In this document: positions 1-7,510 of the stretch, in pieces
Layout: each line of letters opens with the position of its first letter
Position numbering within the stretch: position 1 is the stretch's first letter
NCBI RefSeq assembly: GCF_030499575.1
Contig: NZ_JASTLC010000001.1
Span: 1,860,001-1,924,000 of the forward strand
Reading direction: 5' to 3'
Length of the DNA: 64,000 nucleotides
Origin: Streptomyces sp. DG2A-72
GTDB taxonomy: Bacteria; Actinomycetota; Actinomycetes; Streptomycetales; Streptomycetaceae
Position numbers and translations under genes: made by a program
The notes under the pieces: generated by a model
Database searches by the model: none
Told to the model about the DNA's origin: nothing
The model's input: only the letters and a program-made list of their open reading frames with translations

Positions 1-622
1 AGTGCATGCCCTTCTGGGCGGTCTCCACGAGATACAGCCGCAGCTTCTCGTTGACGGTGAAGGAGAACCCCCCGACCTCACCGATCGCCTCGGTGACGCC
101 CTCGAAGAGGTCCGGGTGCTTCTTGACCAGGTGCTTGGCGCCGTACGTCCCGCCCGCCTCCTCGTCCGCGAGGAAGGCGAGGACGATGTCGCGCGGGGGC
201 TTGCGTCCGCTGCGCAGCCGGTCGCGGACGACCGCGAGGGTCATCGCGTCCATGTCCTTCATGTCGACGGCACCGCGGCCCCACACGCACCCGTCCGCGA
301 TCTCGCCGGAGAAGGGGTGGTGGGTCCAGTCCTGGGCGTTGGCCGGTACGACGTCGGTGTGTCCGTGGATCAGCAGCGCGGGCCGGGAGGGGTCCTCGCC
401 CTCGATCCGGGCCACCGTGGACGCGCGTCCCGGGTGGGATTCGAAGATCTGCGGTTCGAGCCCCACCTCGGCGAGCTTCTCGGCGACGTACTCGGCCGCC
501 TTGCGCTCGCCGGGACCCGAGTGGTCGCCGTAGTTGCTGGTGTCGATCTGGATGAGCTCGCGGCAGAGGTCCACGACCTCGTCCTCGCCGGTGACGCTGC
601 TGGCCGTGTCCGTCCCGCTCAC
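1..622 (-). CDS. M20-family metallopeptidase (dipeptidase/DapE-like), 5' part
   Basis: The window holds only the first 207 codons; the gene runs off the left edge. The family hydrolyses peptide or acyl-amino-acid bonds with a two-metal centre in the cytoplasm. Visible motifs are HGHTDVVPA (metal ligand His88, catalytic Asp90), GRGAVDMKD (bridging Asp120) and ADEEAGG (Glu154/155, base and ligand), in the usual order and spacing of M20 catalytic domains. The GTG start at 622 is supported by a GGGAGGA ribosome binding site about 7 nt upstream; no other start fits as well. The next gene upstream is the divergent tRNA-Leu. The family is certain; the substrate cannot be read from this part. Confidence 0.9.
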   Translation of the reverse strand, partial: MSGTDTASSVTGEDEVVDLCRELIQIDTSNYGDHSGPGERKAAEYVAEKLAEVGLEPQIFESHPGRASTVARIEGEDPSRPALLIHGHTDVVPANAQDWTHHPFSGEIADGCVWGRGAVDMKDMDAMTLAVVRDRLRSGRKPPRDIVLAFLADEEAGGTYGAKHLVKKHPDLFEGVTEAIGEVGGFSFTVNEKLRLYLVETAQKGMH

Positions 623-759
623 GCTGCTTCCTCCCACTGTCACTGCTGGTGGTCCCCCTCATCCTCCCTCCCCCGCCGGTCCGCCCCAAGACCCCGCCCG
701 TCCCGTCACACGCCGTTCACGCGGCGACAGGGGGTGATCGGCCACCCTCCGGAGCCTGG

Positions 760-765
760 TAATGT
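760..765 (+). promoter_or_regulatory. possible -10 box for the tRNA-Leu gene
   Basis: TAATGT sits 43 nt before the mature tRNA 5' end in the 185-nt gap between the divergent M20 gene and the tRNA. It is preceded by TGG and followed by an AT-richer stretch unusual for this region. No good -35 hexamer is visible at the right distance, so this is only a candidate. Nothing else is recognisable in the gap. Confidence 0.3.
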
Positions 766-807
766 TTCCTTCGTCGCCGCGGGGAACCCCCGCACGACAC
801 ACACCTT

Positions 808-892
808 GTCCGGGTGGCGGAATGGCAGACGCGCTAGCTTGAGGTGCTAGTGCCCTTTATCGGGCGTGGGGGTTCAAGTCCCCCCTCGGACA
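808..892 (+). tRNA. tRNA-Leu(GAG)
   Basis: An 85-nt class II tRNA. The acceptor stem GTCCGGG (808-814) pairs with CTCGGAC (885-891), followed by discriminator A at 892. The anticodon stem CTAGC (834-838) pairs with GCTAG (846-850) and encloses the loop TTGAGGT, giving anticodon GAG, which reads CUC and CUU. There is a long variable arm (GCCC/GGGC stem) and a T arm with GGTTCAAGTCC. A 3' CCA is not encoded. A strong terminator follows. I see no duplicated 3' end suggesting use as an integration site. Confidence 0.97.
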
Positions 893-900
893 CACTCTGA

Positions 901-925
901 AAACCCCACTCCACGTGGGGTTTTC
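901..925 (+). terminator. terminator of tRNA-Leu
   Basis: A perfect 10-bp inverted repeat (AAAACCCCAC / GTGGGGTTTT, 5-nt loop) begins 9 nt after the tRNA. The right arm ends in four T residues and the left arm starts with A residues, so it could work in both directions. Confidence 0.85.
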
Positions 926-1085
926 TGCTGTCCGCCACCGATGCCGGACACGCTTCGCGATCAAGTGTGGGCCATCTCTCGCCGGGCGGGCAGACACCGA
1001 GGTCACAGCCCCGACGCCCCCTCCCTCAGCGCCCCGGACAACCCACCCAAGTGGCCGCAAGGTAACGCGGAACCTAACGTCGGAC

Positions 1086-1091
1086 TAAAAT
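1086..1091 (+). promoter_or_regulatory. possible -10 box upstream of the poly-lysine-synthase-like gene
   Basis: TAAAAT lies 96 nt before the start codon in the 260-nt gap after the tRNA terminator. It is one of few AT-rich hexamers in the gap. A TTGACA-like -35 is not apparent. An imperfect inverted repeat (TTGTCGG / CCGGACAA) follows at about 1098-1119 and could be an operator or leader hairpin. No small gene is supported in the gap. Confidence 0.25.
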
Positions 1092-1186
1092 TTCCGGCTT
1101 GTCGGAGCTGGAGCCGGACAACCCCAGGCAAACCTGCGGGCCCACCAGCGCCCCGGAGGCTTCCGGGATCGAGACGCGAGGACCCG

Positions 1187-4100
1187 ATGGCAGCCATACA
1201 CGAGAGCAGCGCTCTCGGCCTGCTCGATGAAGAGATCCGCGAGCGATTCGGTAGTACCGCACGTTTCTCGGGCGGGGCCGCGGCCTCTCCCCGCACACTT
1301 GTCGACATCTTCGAGGCGTCCGTCCGGTCGTACCCGGACGAGCTCGCCCTGGACGACGGCGCGCGGCGCCTGACCTACCGTGCGCTGGCCGTCGAGGTCG
1401 CGGCGCTGCGGCGCAGGCTCGCCGACGCCGGTGTGGGACTCGGTGACCGGGTGGGCGTGCGGGTGCCGTCCGGGACCAACGATCTGTACGTCGCGATCCT
1501 CGCCGTACTGGCCGCGGGCGCCGCGTATGTGCCGGTGGACGCCGAGGACCCGGACGAGCGGGCCGAGTTGGTGTTCGGCGAGGCCGACGTACGGGCCGTC
1601 ATCGGTGCCGACCATGTCATCAGCGCCCACAGCAGGGCGGACGTTCCCGCCGGCCGGCCCGGTGTCGAGCACGACGCCTGGATCATCTTCACCTCCGGGT
1701 CGACGGGGAAGCCCAAGGGTGTCGCCGTCACCCACGAGAACGCCGCCGCGTTCGTGGACGCCGAGGCCGCGCTGTTCCTCACCGATGACCCCATCGGCCC
1801 GGGTGACAGGGTCATGGCGGGTCTGTCGGTCGCCTTCGACGCGTCCTGCGAGGAGATGTGGCTGGCCTGGCGCTACGGCGCCTGTCTGGTGCCCGTCCCC
1901 CGCTCGCAGGTCCGCAGCGGTGCCGACCTCGGACCCTGGCTGGTGGAGCAGGACATCAGCGTCGTGTCGACGGTGCCCACGCTGGCCGCGCTGTGGGAGC
2001 CGGAGACCCTCAACGACGTACGACTGCTGATCTTCGGCGGTGAGGCCTGTCCGCCCGAGCTGGTGCAGCGGCTGGTGACCGAGGGGCGCGAGGTGTGGAA
2101 CACCTACGGGCCCACCGAGGCGACCGTCGTGGCGTGCGCGTCGCTGATGAGCGGCGAGGAGCCGATCCGGATCGGGCTGCCGCTGAACGGCTGGGAACTG
2201 GCCGTCGTCGACGAGGCCGGGCAGCCCGTGCGGATGGGCGAAAGCGGCCAGTTGGTGATCGGCGGGGTCGGGCTCGCCCGGTACCTGGACGCCGAGAAGG
2301 ACGCGGAGAAGTACGCGCCGCTGCCGTCGCTGGGCTGGGAGCGGGCGTACCGCAGTGGTGACCTGGTCAAGGCGGAGCCCGAGGGGCTGGTCTTCCTCGG
2401 GCGGGCCGACGAGCAGATCAAGCTCGGCGGACGGCGGATCGAGCTGGGCGAGGTGGACGCCGCGTTGCAGGCGCTGCCCGGTGTCGCCGGTGCCGCGGCT
2501 GCCGTACGCACCGCCCGCAGCGGCAATCAGCTGCTCGTCGGGTATGTCGTCACGCAGGACGGCTGGGACCACGCGGCCGCCGTCGAGAAGCTGCGCGCCG
2601 AGCTGCCCGCGGCCCTGGTGCCGCTGCTCGCGCCGGTCGAGGACCTGCCGACGCGGACGAGCGGCAAGGTCGACCGCAACGCGCTGCCCTGGCCCCTGGA
2701 GGGGCTGGAGACGGGCGGCAGGGCCGAGCAGCTCTACGGCACCGAGGCGTGGCTCGCCGAGCAGTGGACGGAAGTCCTCGGCATCCCGGTGGGCAGCGCC
2801 TGCGACGACTTCTTCGCGATCGGCGGCAGCAGCCTGGCCGCCGCCCAGCTGACGACGCGGCTGCGCACCCGCTACCCGAGCGCGGCCGTCCTCGACATCT
2901 ACCAGCAGCCGACGCTGCGCAAGCTGGCCCGGCACCTGGAGGAGTCCGCGCAGGACGACACCGCCCGACGGACGATCGCTCCGGTGCCGAAGCGGGCCCA
3001 GGTGATCCAGCTGCTGGTCATGCTCCCCCTGTTCACGTTGCTGGGGCTGCGCTGGATGGTGCCCCTGGCCGCGCTGGGGAACGTGCTGACCGCGTACTCC
3101 TGGCTGCCGACCGCCCCTTGGTGGCTGGTCGTGTCCGGGGCGCTGCTGCTCTTCAGCCCGCCGGGACGGCTGGCGATCGCCGCGGGCGGGGCGCGGCTGC
3201 TGCTGCGCGGCGTGACGGCCGGGCGGTATCCGCGCGGCGGCAGCGTGCATTTGCGGCTCTGGGCCGCAGAACGGCTCGCGGAGTTCAGTGGCGCGACCTC
3301 GCTGACCGGCTCCTGGCTGGAGCGGTACGGCCGTGCGCTGGGCGCCAGGATCGGGCAGGACGTCGATCTGCACTCGCTGCCGCCGGTCACCGGCATGCTC
3401 AAGCTGGGCCGGGGCGCCGCCGTGGAGTCCGAGGTCGATCTGTCCGGGTACTGGCTGGACGGTGACCGGCTGGAGATCGGGCCGGTGAAGGTGGGTGCGC
3501 ACGCCGTGGTCGGCACGCGCAGCATGCTGTTCCCGGGTGCCCGCGTGGGCAAGCGGGCGGAGGTGGCGCCGGGTTCGGCGGTCGCGGGGCAGATTCCGAC
3601 CGGTCAGCGCTGGGCGGGCGCGCCCGCGGTCAAGCTCGGCAGGGCGAAGCGGAACTGGCCCAAGGACCGGCCGCGGCGCGGCGCGTTCTGGCGCGCGATG
3701 TACGGCATGACCGGCATCGCGCTGACGCTGCTGCCCGTCCTCTCGCTGGTCGCCGCCCTGCTGGTCGCGGATGTCTTCGTGGCGCCCGGCGCCGGGCTCG
3801 GCGAGGCCCTGCGGGGTGCCGCGCTCGCGCTGGTCCCGGCGACGCTCGCCTTCGGGCTGGCGTACGCCGTGCTGATCCTGATCGCCGTACGGCTGCTGAG
3901 CCTGGGCCTGCGCGCGGGCACGTATCCGACGCACAGCAGGACCGGCTGGCAGGCGTGGACGGTCACGCAGCTGATGGACCGCTCCCGGGAGACGCTGTTC
4001 CCGCTGTACGCCGGGCTGGTCACGCCGGTGTGGCTGCGGCTGCTGGGCATGCGGATCGGCAAGGGCGCCGAGGTGTCGACCGTGCTGGCGCTGCCGAGCC

Positions 4101-5053
4101 TGACGACCGTCGGTGAGGGTGCCTTCCTGGCCGACGACACGCTGACCGCGCCGTACGAGCTCGGCGGTGGCTGGGTGAAGGTCGGGCGCGCGGAGATCGG
4201 GCGGCGGGCCTTCCTCGGCAACTCGGGGATGACCGCGCCGGGGCGGAGCGTGCCGGACGGCGGTCTGGTCGGGGTGCTGTCGGCGACGCCGAAGAAGGCG
4301 AAGAAGGGCACGTCGTATCTGGGGCTGCCGCCGGTGAAGCTGCCGCGCAGCGCGAGCGACGGCGACCAGAGCCGGACGTACGACCCGCCGGCGCGGCTGC
4401 TGTGGGCGCGCGGGCTGGTGGAGCTGTGCCGGATCGTTCCGGTGTTCTGCTCGGCGGCGCTGGCCGTGCTGACGGTGGCGGCGCTGAGCGCGCTGGGCGG
4501 CTGGGCCTGGCTGCTGGGCGGTGTCGTGCTGCTCGGGGCGGGCGGGCTTGCGGGTCTGCTGTCGATCGTCGCCAAGTGGGCGCTGGTCGGGCGGCACCGC
4601 AGCGGGGAGCACCCGCTGTGGAGCTCCTTCGTGTGGCGCAACGAGCTGGCGGACACCTTCGTCGAGGTGGTCGCCGTGCCGTGGCTGGCCGGGTCGGTGC
4701 CGGGTACGCCGGTGATGACGGCGTGGCTGCGGGGGCTGGGCGCGCGGATCGGCAAGGGCGTGTGGGTCGAGAGCTACTGGCTGCCGGAGACGGATCTGGT
4801 GACCCTGGAGGACGCGGCGACCGTGAACCGGGGCTGTGTGCTGCAGACGCACCTCTTCCACGACCGGATCTTGCGGACGGATACTGTTGTCCTCCGTGAG
4901 GGCGCGACGCTGGGTCCTGGCGGAATCGTCCTGCCGGGCAGCGAGATCGGGGCCCGCACCACACTGGGTCCCGCGTCACTGGTGATGGCCGCGGAATCCG
5001 TTCCCGACGACACGCGCTGGCTGGGCAACCCGATCGAAGCATGGCGTCGGTGA
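1187..5053 (+). CDS. epsilon-poly-L-lysine synthase (Pls)-like single-module membrane NRPS
   Basis: This 1,288-residue protein has the architecture of Streptomyces epsilon-poly-lysine synthase. The adenylation domain covers about residues 45-520, with TSGSTGKPKG near 168, FDASCEEMW near 217, NTYGPTEAT near 305, YRSGDLV near 388 and TSGKVDRNALP near 490. A carrier domain has phosphopantetheine Ser549 in FFAIGGSSL. Beyond residue 600 there are six membrane segments in three pairs, alternating with three left-handed beta-helix repeat domains of the type that catalyses peptide bonds in Pls. There is no condensation or thioesterase domain. Aligning by eye to the GrsA pocket gives D-A-E-S-I-G-T-V-V-K; Glu at position 239 suits a basic residue, and the code resembles lysine codes. 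ATG 1187 has a GAGG site; the open frame extends upstream to 866 without a better start. The stop lies inside the next gene, so the two are translationally coupled. Product identity is inferred. Confidence 0.85.
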   Translation: MAAIHESSALGLLDEEIRERFGSTARFSGGAAASPRTLVDIFEASVRSYPDELALDDGARRLTYRALAVEVAALRRRLADAGVGLGDRVGVRVPSGTNDLYVAILAVLAAGAAYVPVDAEDPDERAELVFGEADVRAVIGADHVISAHSRADVPAGRPGVEHDAWIIFTSGSTGKPKGVAVTHENAAAFVDAEAALFLTDDPIGPGDRVMAGLSVAFDASCEEMWLAWRYGACLVPVPRSQVRSGADLGPWLVEQDISVVSTVPTLAALWEPETLNDVRLLIFGGEACPPELVQRLVTEGREVWNTYGPTEATVVACASLMSGEEPIRIGLPLNGWELAVVDEAGQPVRMGESGQLVIGGVGLARYLDAEKDAEKYAPLPSLGWERAYRSGDLVKAEPEGLVFLGRADEQIKLGGRRIELGEVDAALQALPGVAGAAAAVRTARSGNQLLVGYVVTQDGWDHAAAVEKLRAELPAALVPLLAPVEDLPTRTSGKVDRNALPWPLEGLETGGRAEQLYGTEAWLAEQWTEVLGIPVGSACDDFFAIGGSSLAAAQLTTRLRTRYPSAAVLDIYQQPTLRKLARHLEESAQDDTARRTIAPVPKRAQVIQLLVMLPLFTLLGLRWMVPLAALGNVLTAYSWLPTAPWWLVVSGALLLFSPPGRLAIAAGGARLLLRGVTAGRYPRGGSVHLRLWAAERLAEFSGATSLTGSWLERYGRALGARIGQDVDLHSLPPVTGMLKLGRGAAVESEVDLSGYWLDGDRLEIGPVKVGAHAVVGTRSMLFPGARVGKRAEVAPGSAVAGQIPTGQRWAGAPAVKLGRAKRNWPKDRPRRGAFWRAMYGMTGIALTLLPVLSLVAALLVADVFVAPGAGLGEALRGAALALVPATLAFGLAYAVLILIAVRLLSLGLRAGTYPTHSRTGWQAWTVTQLMDRSRETLFPLYAGLVTPVWLRLLGMRIGKGAEVSTVLALPSLTTVGEGAFLADDTLTAPYELGGGWVKVGRAEIGRRAFLGNSGMTAPGRSVPDGGLVGVLSATPKKAKKGTSYLGLPPVKLPRSASDGDQSRTYDPPARLLWARGLVELCRIVPVFCSAALAVLTVAALSALGGWAWLLGGVVLLGAGGLAGLLSIVAKWALVGRHRSGEHPLWSSFVWRNELADTFVEVVAVPWLAGSVPGTPVMTAWLRGLGARIGKGVWVESYWLPETDLVTLEDAATVNRGCVLQTHLFHDRILRTDTVVLREGATLGPGGIVLPGSEIGARTTLGPASLVMAAESVPDDTRWLGNPIEAWRR

Positions 5054-6492
5054 CCGCGACTGTGTCGACGTCGGGGGATGAAGGACGTCGTACGAGCGCA
5101 GCGCGAGGAGCAGACGCAGCAGTGGCAGTTCAGCAGTCCGTGGGTGCGGACCCGTACTTCCCCGACAACGGTGATCCCCGTTACCGGGTGCATCGGTACG
5201 AACTCGCGCTGGACTACCGCCCGGGGCCGAACCGGCTGGCCGGCACGGCCCGGATCAACGCCATAGCGGGCCGGTCGCCGGTCGGCGAGTTCCAGCTGAA
5301 CCTGGCCGACTTCAAGGTCGGCCGGGTCCGGGTGGACGGACGGCAGCCGCACTACACGCATCGCGGTGGCCGGCTGCGGATCCGGCCCGCCAAGCCGATC
5401 CGTGCCGGGGCCGCGTTCACGGTGGAGGTGCACTGGTCGGGCAATCCCAAGCCGGTGAACAGCCCCTGGGGCGGAATCGGCTGGGAGGAGCTGGAGGACG
5501 GGGCGCTGGTGGCGAGCCAGCCGATCGGGGCGCCGTCCTGGTATCCGTGCAACGACCGGCCCGCGGACAAGGCGTCGTACCAGATCTCCATCACGACGCC
5601 GTCGGCGTACTCGGTGGTCGCGGGCGGGCGGCTGCTGACCCGGACCACCAAGGCGTCGACGACCACGTGGGTGTACGAGCAGGCCGCGCCCACGTCGAGC
5701 TATCTCGTCGGGCTGTCCATCGGCAAGTACCAGACGGTGCTGCTCGGCGACCCGGGGCCGGGCGGCGTGCCGCAGCACGGGCACATTCCGGCGCATCTGC
5801 TGCCGGAGTTCTCGCGGGACTTCGCACGGCAGCCCGCGATGATGGAGCTGTTCCAGGAGCTGTTCGGGCCGTATCCGTTCGACGAGTACGCGGTCGTGGT
5901 GACGGAGGAGGAGCTCGATGTGCCCGTCGAGGCGCAGGGGTTGTCGCTGTTCGGCGCCAACCATGTGGACGGGGCGCGGGGTTGGGAGCGGCTGGTCGCG
6001 CATGAGCTGGCGCATCAGTGGTTCGGGAACAGCGTGTCCATCGCGGACTGGCGGCACATCTGGCTGAACGAGGGGTTCGCCAAGTATGCCGAGTGGTTGT
6101 GGTCGGAGCGGTCGGGTGGGCCCACGGCGCAACAGCATGCTGCGGGGGCTCACCGGTTGCTCGCCGGGCAGCCGCAGGATCTGAAGCTGGCCGATCCCGG
6201 GCGGAAGTTGATGTTCGACGACCGGCTGTATCAGCGGGGTGGGCTCACCGTGCATGCGTTGCGCTGCGCGATGGGTGATGCGGACTTCTTCCGGATGCTG
6301 CGTGCGTGGGTGGGGCTGCACCGTAGTGGTGCGGTCAGCACGGGGGTGTTCACCGCGCATGCGGGGCGGTTCACATCGGAGCCGCTGGATGGCTTGTTTA
6401 CGGCGTGGTTGCAGAAGGGGGCGTTGCCGCCGTTGCCCGAGCAGGATGTGCGGGTACCTGTGCGGCCCAGTTTTCCGCCGGGTAGCGCCTGA
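5041..6492 (+). CDS. M1-family zinc metallo-aminopeptidase
   Basis: A 483-residue gluzincin. HELAH (about 321-325) supplies two zinc ligands and the catalytic Glu, and NEGFAKY (about 342) supplies the third ligand. The usual GAMEN exopeptidase motif is replaced by a divergent GLSLFGANH segment. The protein holds the N-terminal beta domain and the catalytic domain and lacks the long C-terminal helical domain of large M1 enzymes. No signal peptide or membrane segment is seen. ATG 5041 overlaps the preceding synthase gene by 13 nt; a GTG near 5118 is an alternative start. The coupling suggests it acts on the synthase product, for example by degrading or trimming a poly-basic peptide as self-protection. 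Peptidases that degrade poly-lysine are known in producers, but that role is inferred here. Convergent with the amidase gene downstream. Confidence 0.88.
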   Translation: MASVTATVSTSGDEGRRTSAARGADAAVAVQQSVGADPYFPDNGDPRYRVHRYELALDYRPGPNRLAGTARINAIAGRSPVGEFQLNLADFKVGRVRVDGRQPHYTHRGGRLRIRPAKPIRAGAAFTVEVHWSGNPKPVNSPWGGIGWEELEDGALVASQPIGAPSWYPCNDRPADKASYQISITTPSAYSVVAGGRLLTRTTKASTTTWVYEQAAPTSSYLVGLSIGKYQTVLLGDPGPGGVPQHGHIPAHLLPEFSRDFARQPAMMELFQELFGPYPFDEYAVVVTEEELDVPVEAQGLSLFGANHVDGARGWERLVAHELAHQWFGNSVSIADWRHIWLNEGFAKYAEWLWSERSGGPTAQQHAAGAHRLLAGQPQDLKLADPGRKLMFDDRLYQRGGLTVHALRCAMGDADFFRMLRAWVGLHRSGAVSTGVFTAHAGRFTSEPLDGLFTAWLQKGALPPLPEQDVRVPVRPSFPPGSA

Positions 6493-6530
6493 GAGCTCGG
6501 GCCGCACGGTTGTTTTGCGGGTGCGGGTCA

Positions 6531-6600
6531 GCTGTGGCTTGTCGCGCCCACGCGGCGGAGCCGCAAATGTCACAGCCCCGCGCCCCTTTCGGGGCGCGGT
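6531..6600 (-). repeat. dispersed palindromic repeat, copy in convergent gap (also terminator-like)
   Basis: Read on the minus strand this begins with a GC hairpin (CCGCGCCCC / GGGGCGCGG, 6578-6599). It then carries a stretch containing GCGGCTCCGCCGCGTGGGC and ends GCGACAAGCCACAGC. The same module order occurs at 13,880 and 41,562, with a short form at 54,728. It lies between the convergent aminopeptidase and amidase genes, where the hairpin could terminate both transcripts. Confidence 0.8.
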
Positions 6601-6613
6601 ACTGCACGCGTGT

Positions 6614-7510
6614 CTAGCTGTGCGGGACCCTCAGTTTGTCCCAGCTGATCTTGCCCGGTATGCCGTCCGCGTCCTTGCCCTTGAAGCGGAGCTTTTGCTG
6701 CCAGGCCTGGTAGGAGCGGCGGTCGGCCTCGGACCATTCGGGGCCTGGGCCCACTTCGTAGCGGCCGCAGCCTTCGGCGACGAGGCGGTGGCCCATGGCG
6801 GTGATGATGGGGGACTTCTGGCCGACGTGGAAGAAGCCACTGCCGGGGAAGGGCTCGTAGGTCGGCTTGGGCGGGGCGGGCTTGGGGTCGGGTTGCTTCC
6901 CGCCGGTGTCGCCGCCCTTGCCGGCCAGGCGTTGGGCGATGCGCTTGCGCATGCCGTCCATGGTGAAGCCGCGTGGGTCCACCTTGCCGGGCTGCCACTC
7001 CTTGTGGCCGATGACGGAGCGCTCGGTCCAGCCGTGGTGGCGGCAGATCGCGGCGGCGACCTTCTCGATGGCTTCTTTCTGGACCTCGGGCCAGGGGTCC
7101 TTGCCGTTGCCGAGGTTGATGCACTCGAAGCCGTAGAAGTGGCGGTTGCCGTCGGTGTCGGCTTCGTTGTCGTGGGGCAGTTTCGTCTCGTTGATCACGG
7201 CCCGCAGGACGTCGTTGTCGCCGAGGCCCGCGTGGTTGGCGCGGCCGTTGCCGACGAGGTGGATGTGGCCCTTCTTGTCGATGACGCCGTGGCAGAGGGG
7301 GCCGGGCAGGCTGGAGTAGCCGTCGTAGCAGATGTCGACGGAGGCGTTGGTGCCGGAGGTGACGGTGTGGTGGATCATCACGCCGTTGACCGGACCCCAG
7401 GGGCCCTTGCCGTTGCGGTTGTGGGAGCGCCAGTTGCGGACCTCGTGGACCGTCAGGCCCTCCGCACGCAGGATCTCCACCATCTTGGACGCGCTCAGTG
7501 GCTTGGCCAT
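6614..7510 (-). CDS. N-acetylmuramoyl-L-alanine amidase (Amidase_2) with C-terminal binding region; last gene of the eCIS operon
   Basis: A 298-residue protein. Residues about 25-190 are an Amidase_2 domain, which cuts the bond between muramic acid and L-alanine of peptidoglycan. Zinc-site motifs are IHHTV (His47/48), GHKEW (His169) and KVDP (Asp178). A Pro/Lys-rich linker (about 200-220) leads to a roughly 75-residue C-terminal module like those of actinophage endolysins. There is no signal peptide, so it stays cytoplasmic unless released by lysis or carried by the injection particle. ATG 7510 overlaps the stop of the DUF6519 gene by one base (TGATG), so it is translated with the tail operon. 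Likely roles are cell-wall lysis linked to particle action or release, or wall penetration. The enzyme family is secure; the role is inferred. Confidence 0.88.
   Translation of the reverse strand: MAKPLSASKMVEILRAEGLTVHEVRNWRSHNRNGKGPWGPVNGVMIHHTVTSGTNASVDICYDGYSSLPGPLCHGVIDKKGHIHLVGNGRANHAGLGDNDVLRAVINETKLPHDNEADTDGNRHFYGFECINLGNGKDPWPEVQKEAIEKVAAAICRHHGWTERSVIGHKEWQPGKVDPRGFTMDGMRKRIAQRLAGKGGDTGGKQPDPKPAPPKPTYEPFPGSGFFHVGQKSPIITAMGHRLVAEGCGRYEVGPGPEWSEADRRSYQAWQQKLRFKGKDADGIPGKISWDKLRVPHS

Noticed and set aside
808..892. tRNA-Leu as an integration site of a genomic island holding the eCIS
   Set aside because: No integrase, no duplicated tRNA 3' end, and the poly-lysine-synthase and aminopeptidase genes lie between; GC is typical for most of the operon.
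1085..4861. A 1,258-codon antisense open frame opposite the poly-lysine-synthase-like gene
   Set aside because: Its translation is Arg/Gln/His/Pro-rich without any motif and it mirrors the third-position GC bias of the real gene; long antisense frames are normal in Streptomyces.
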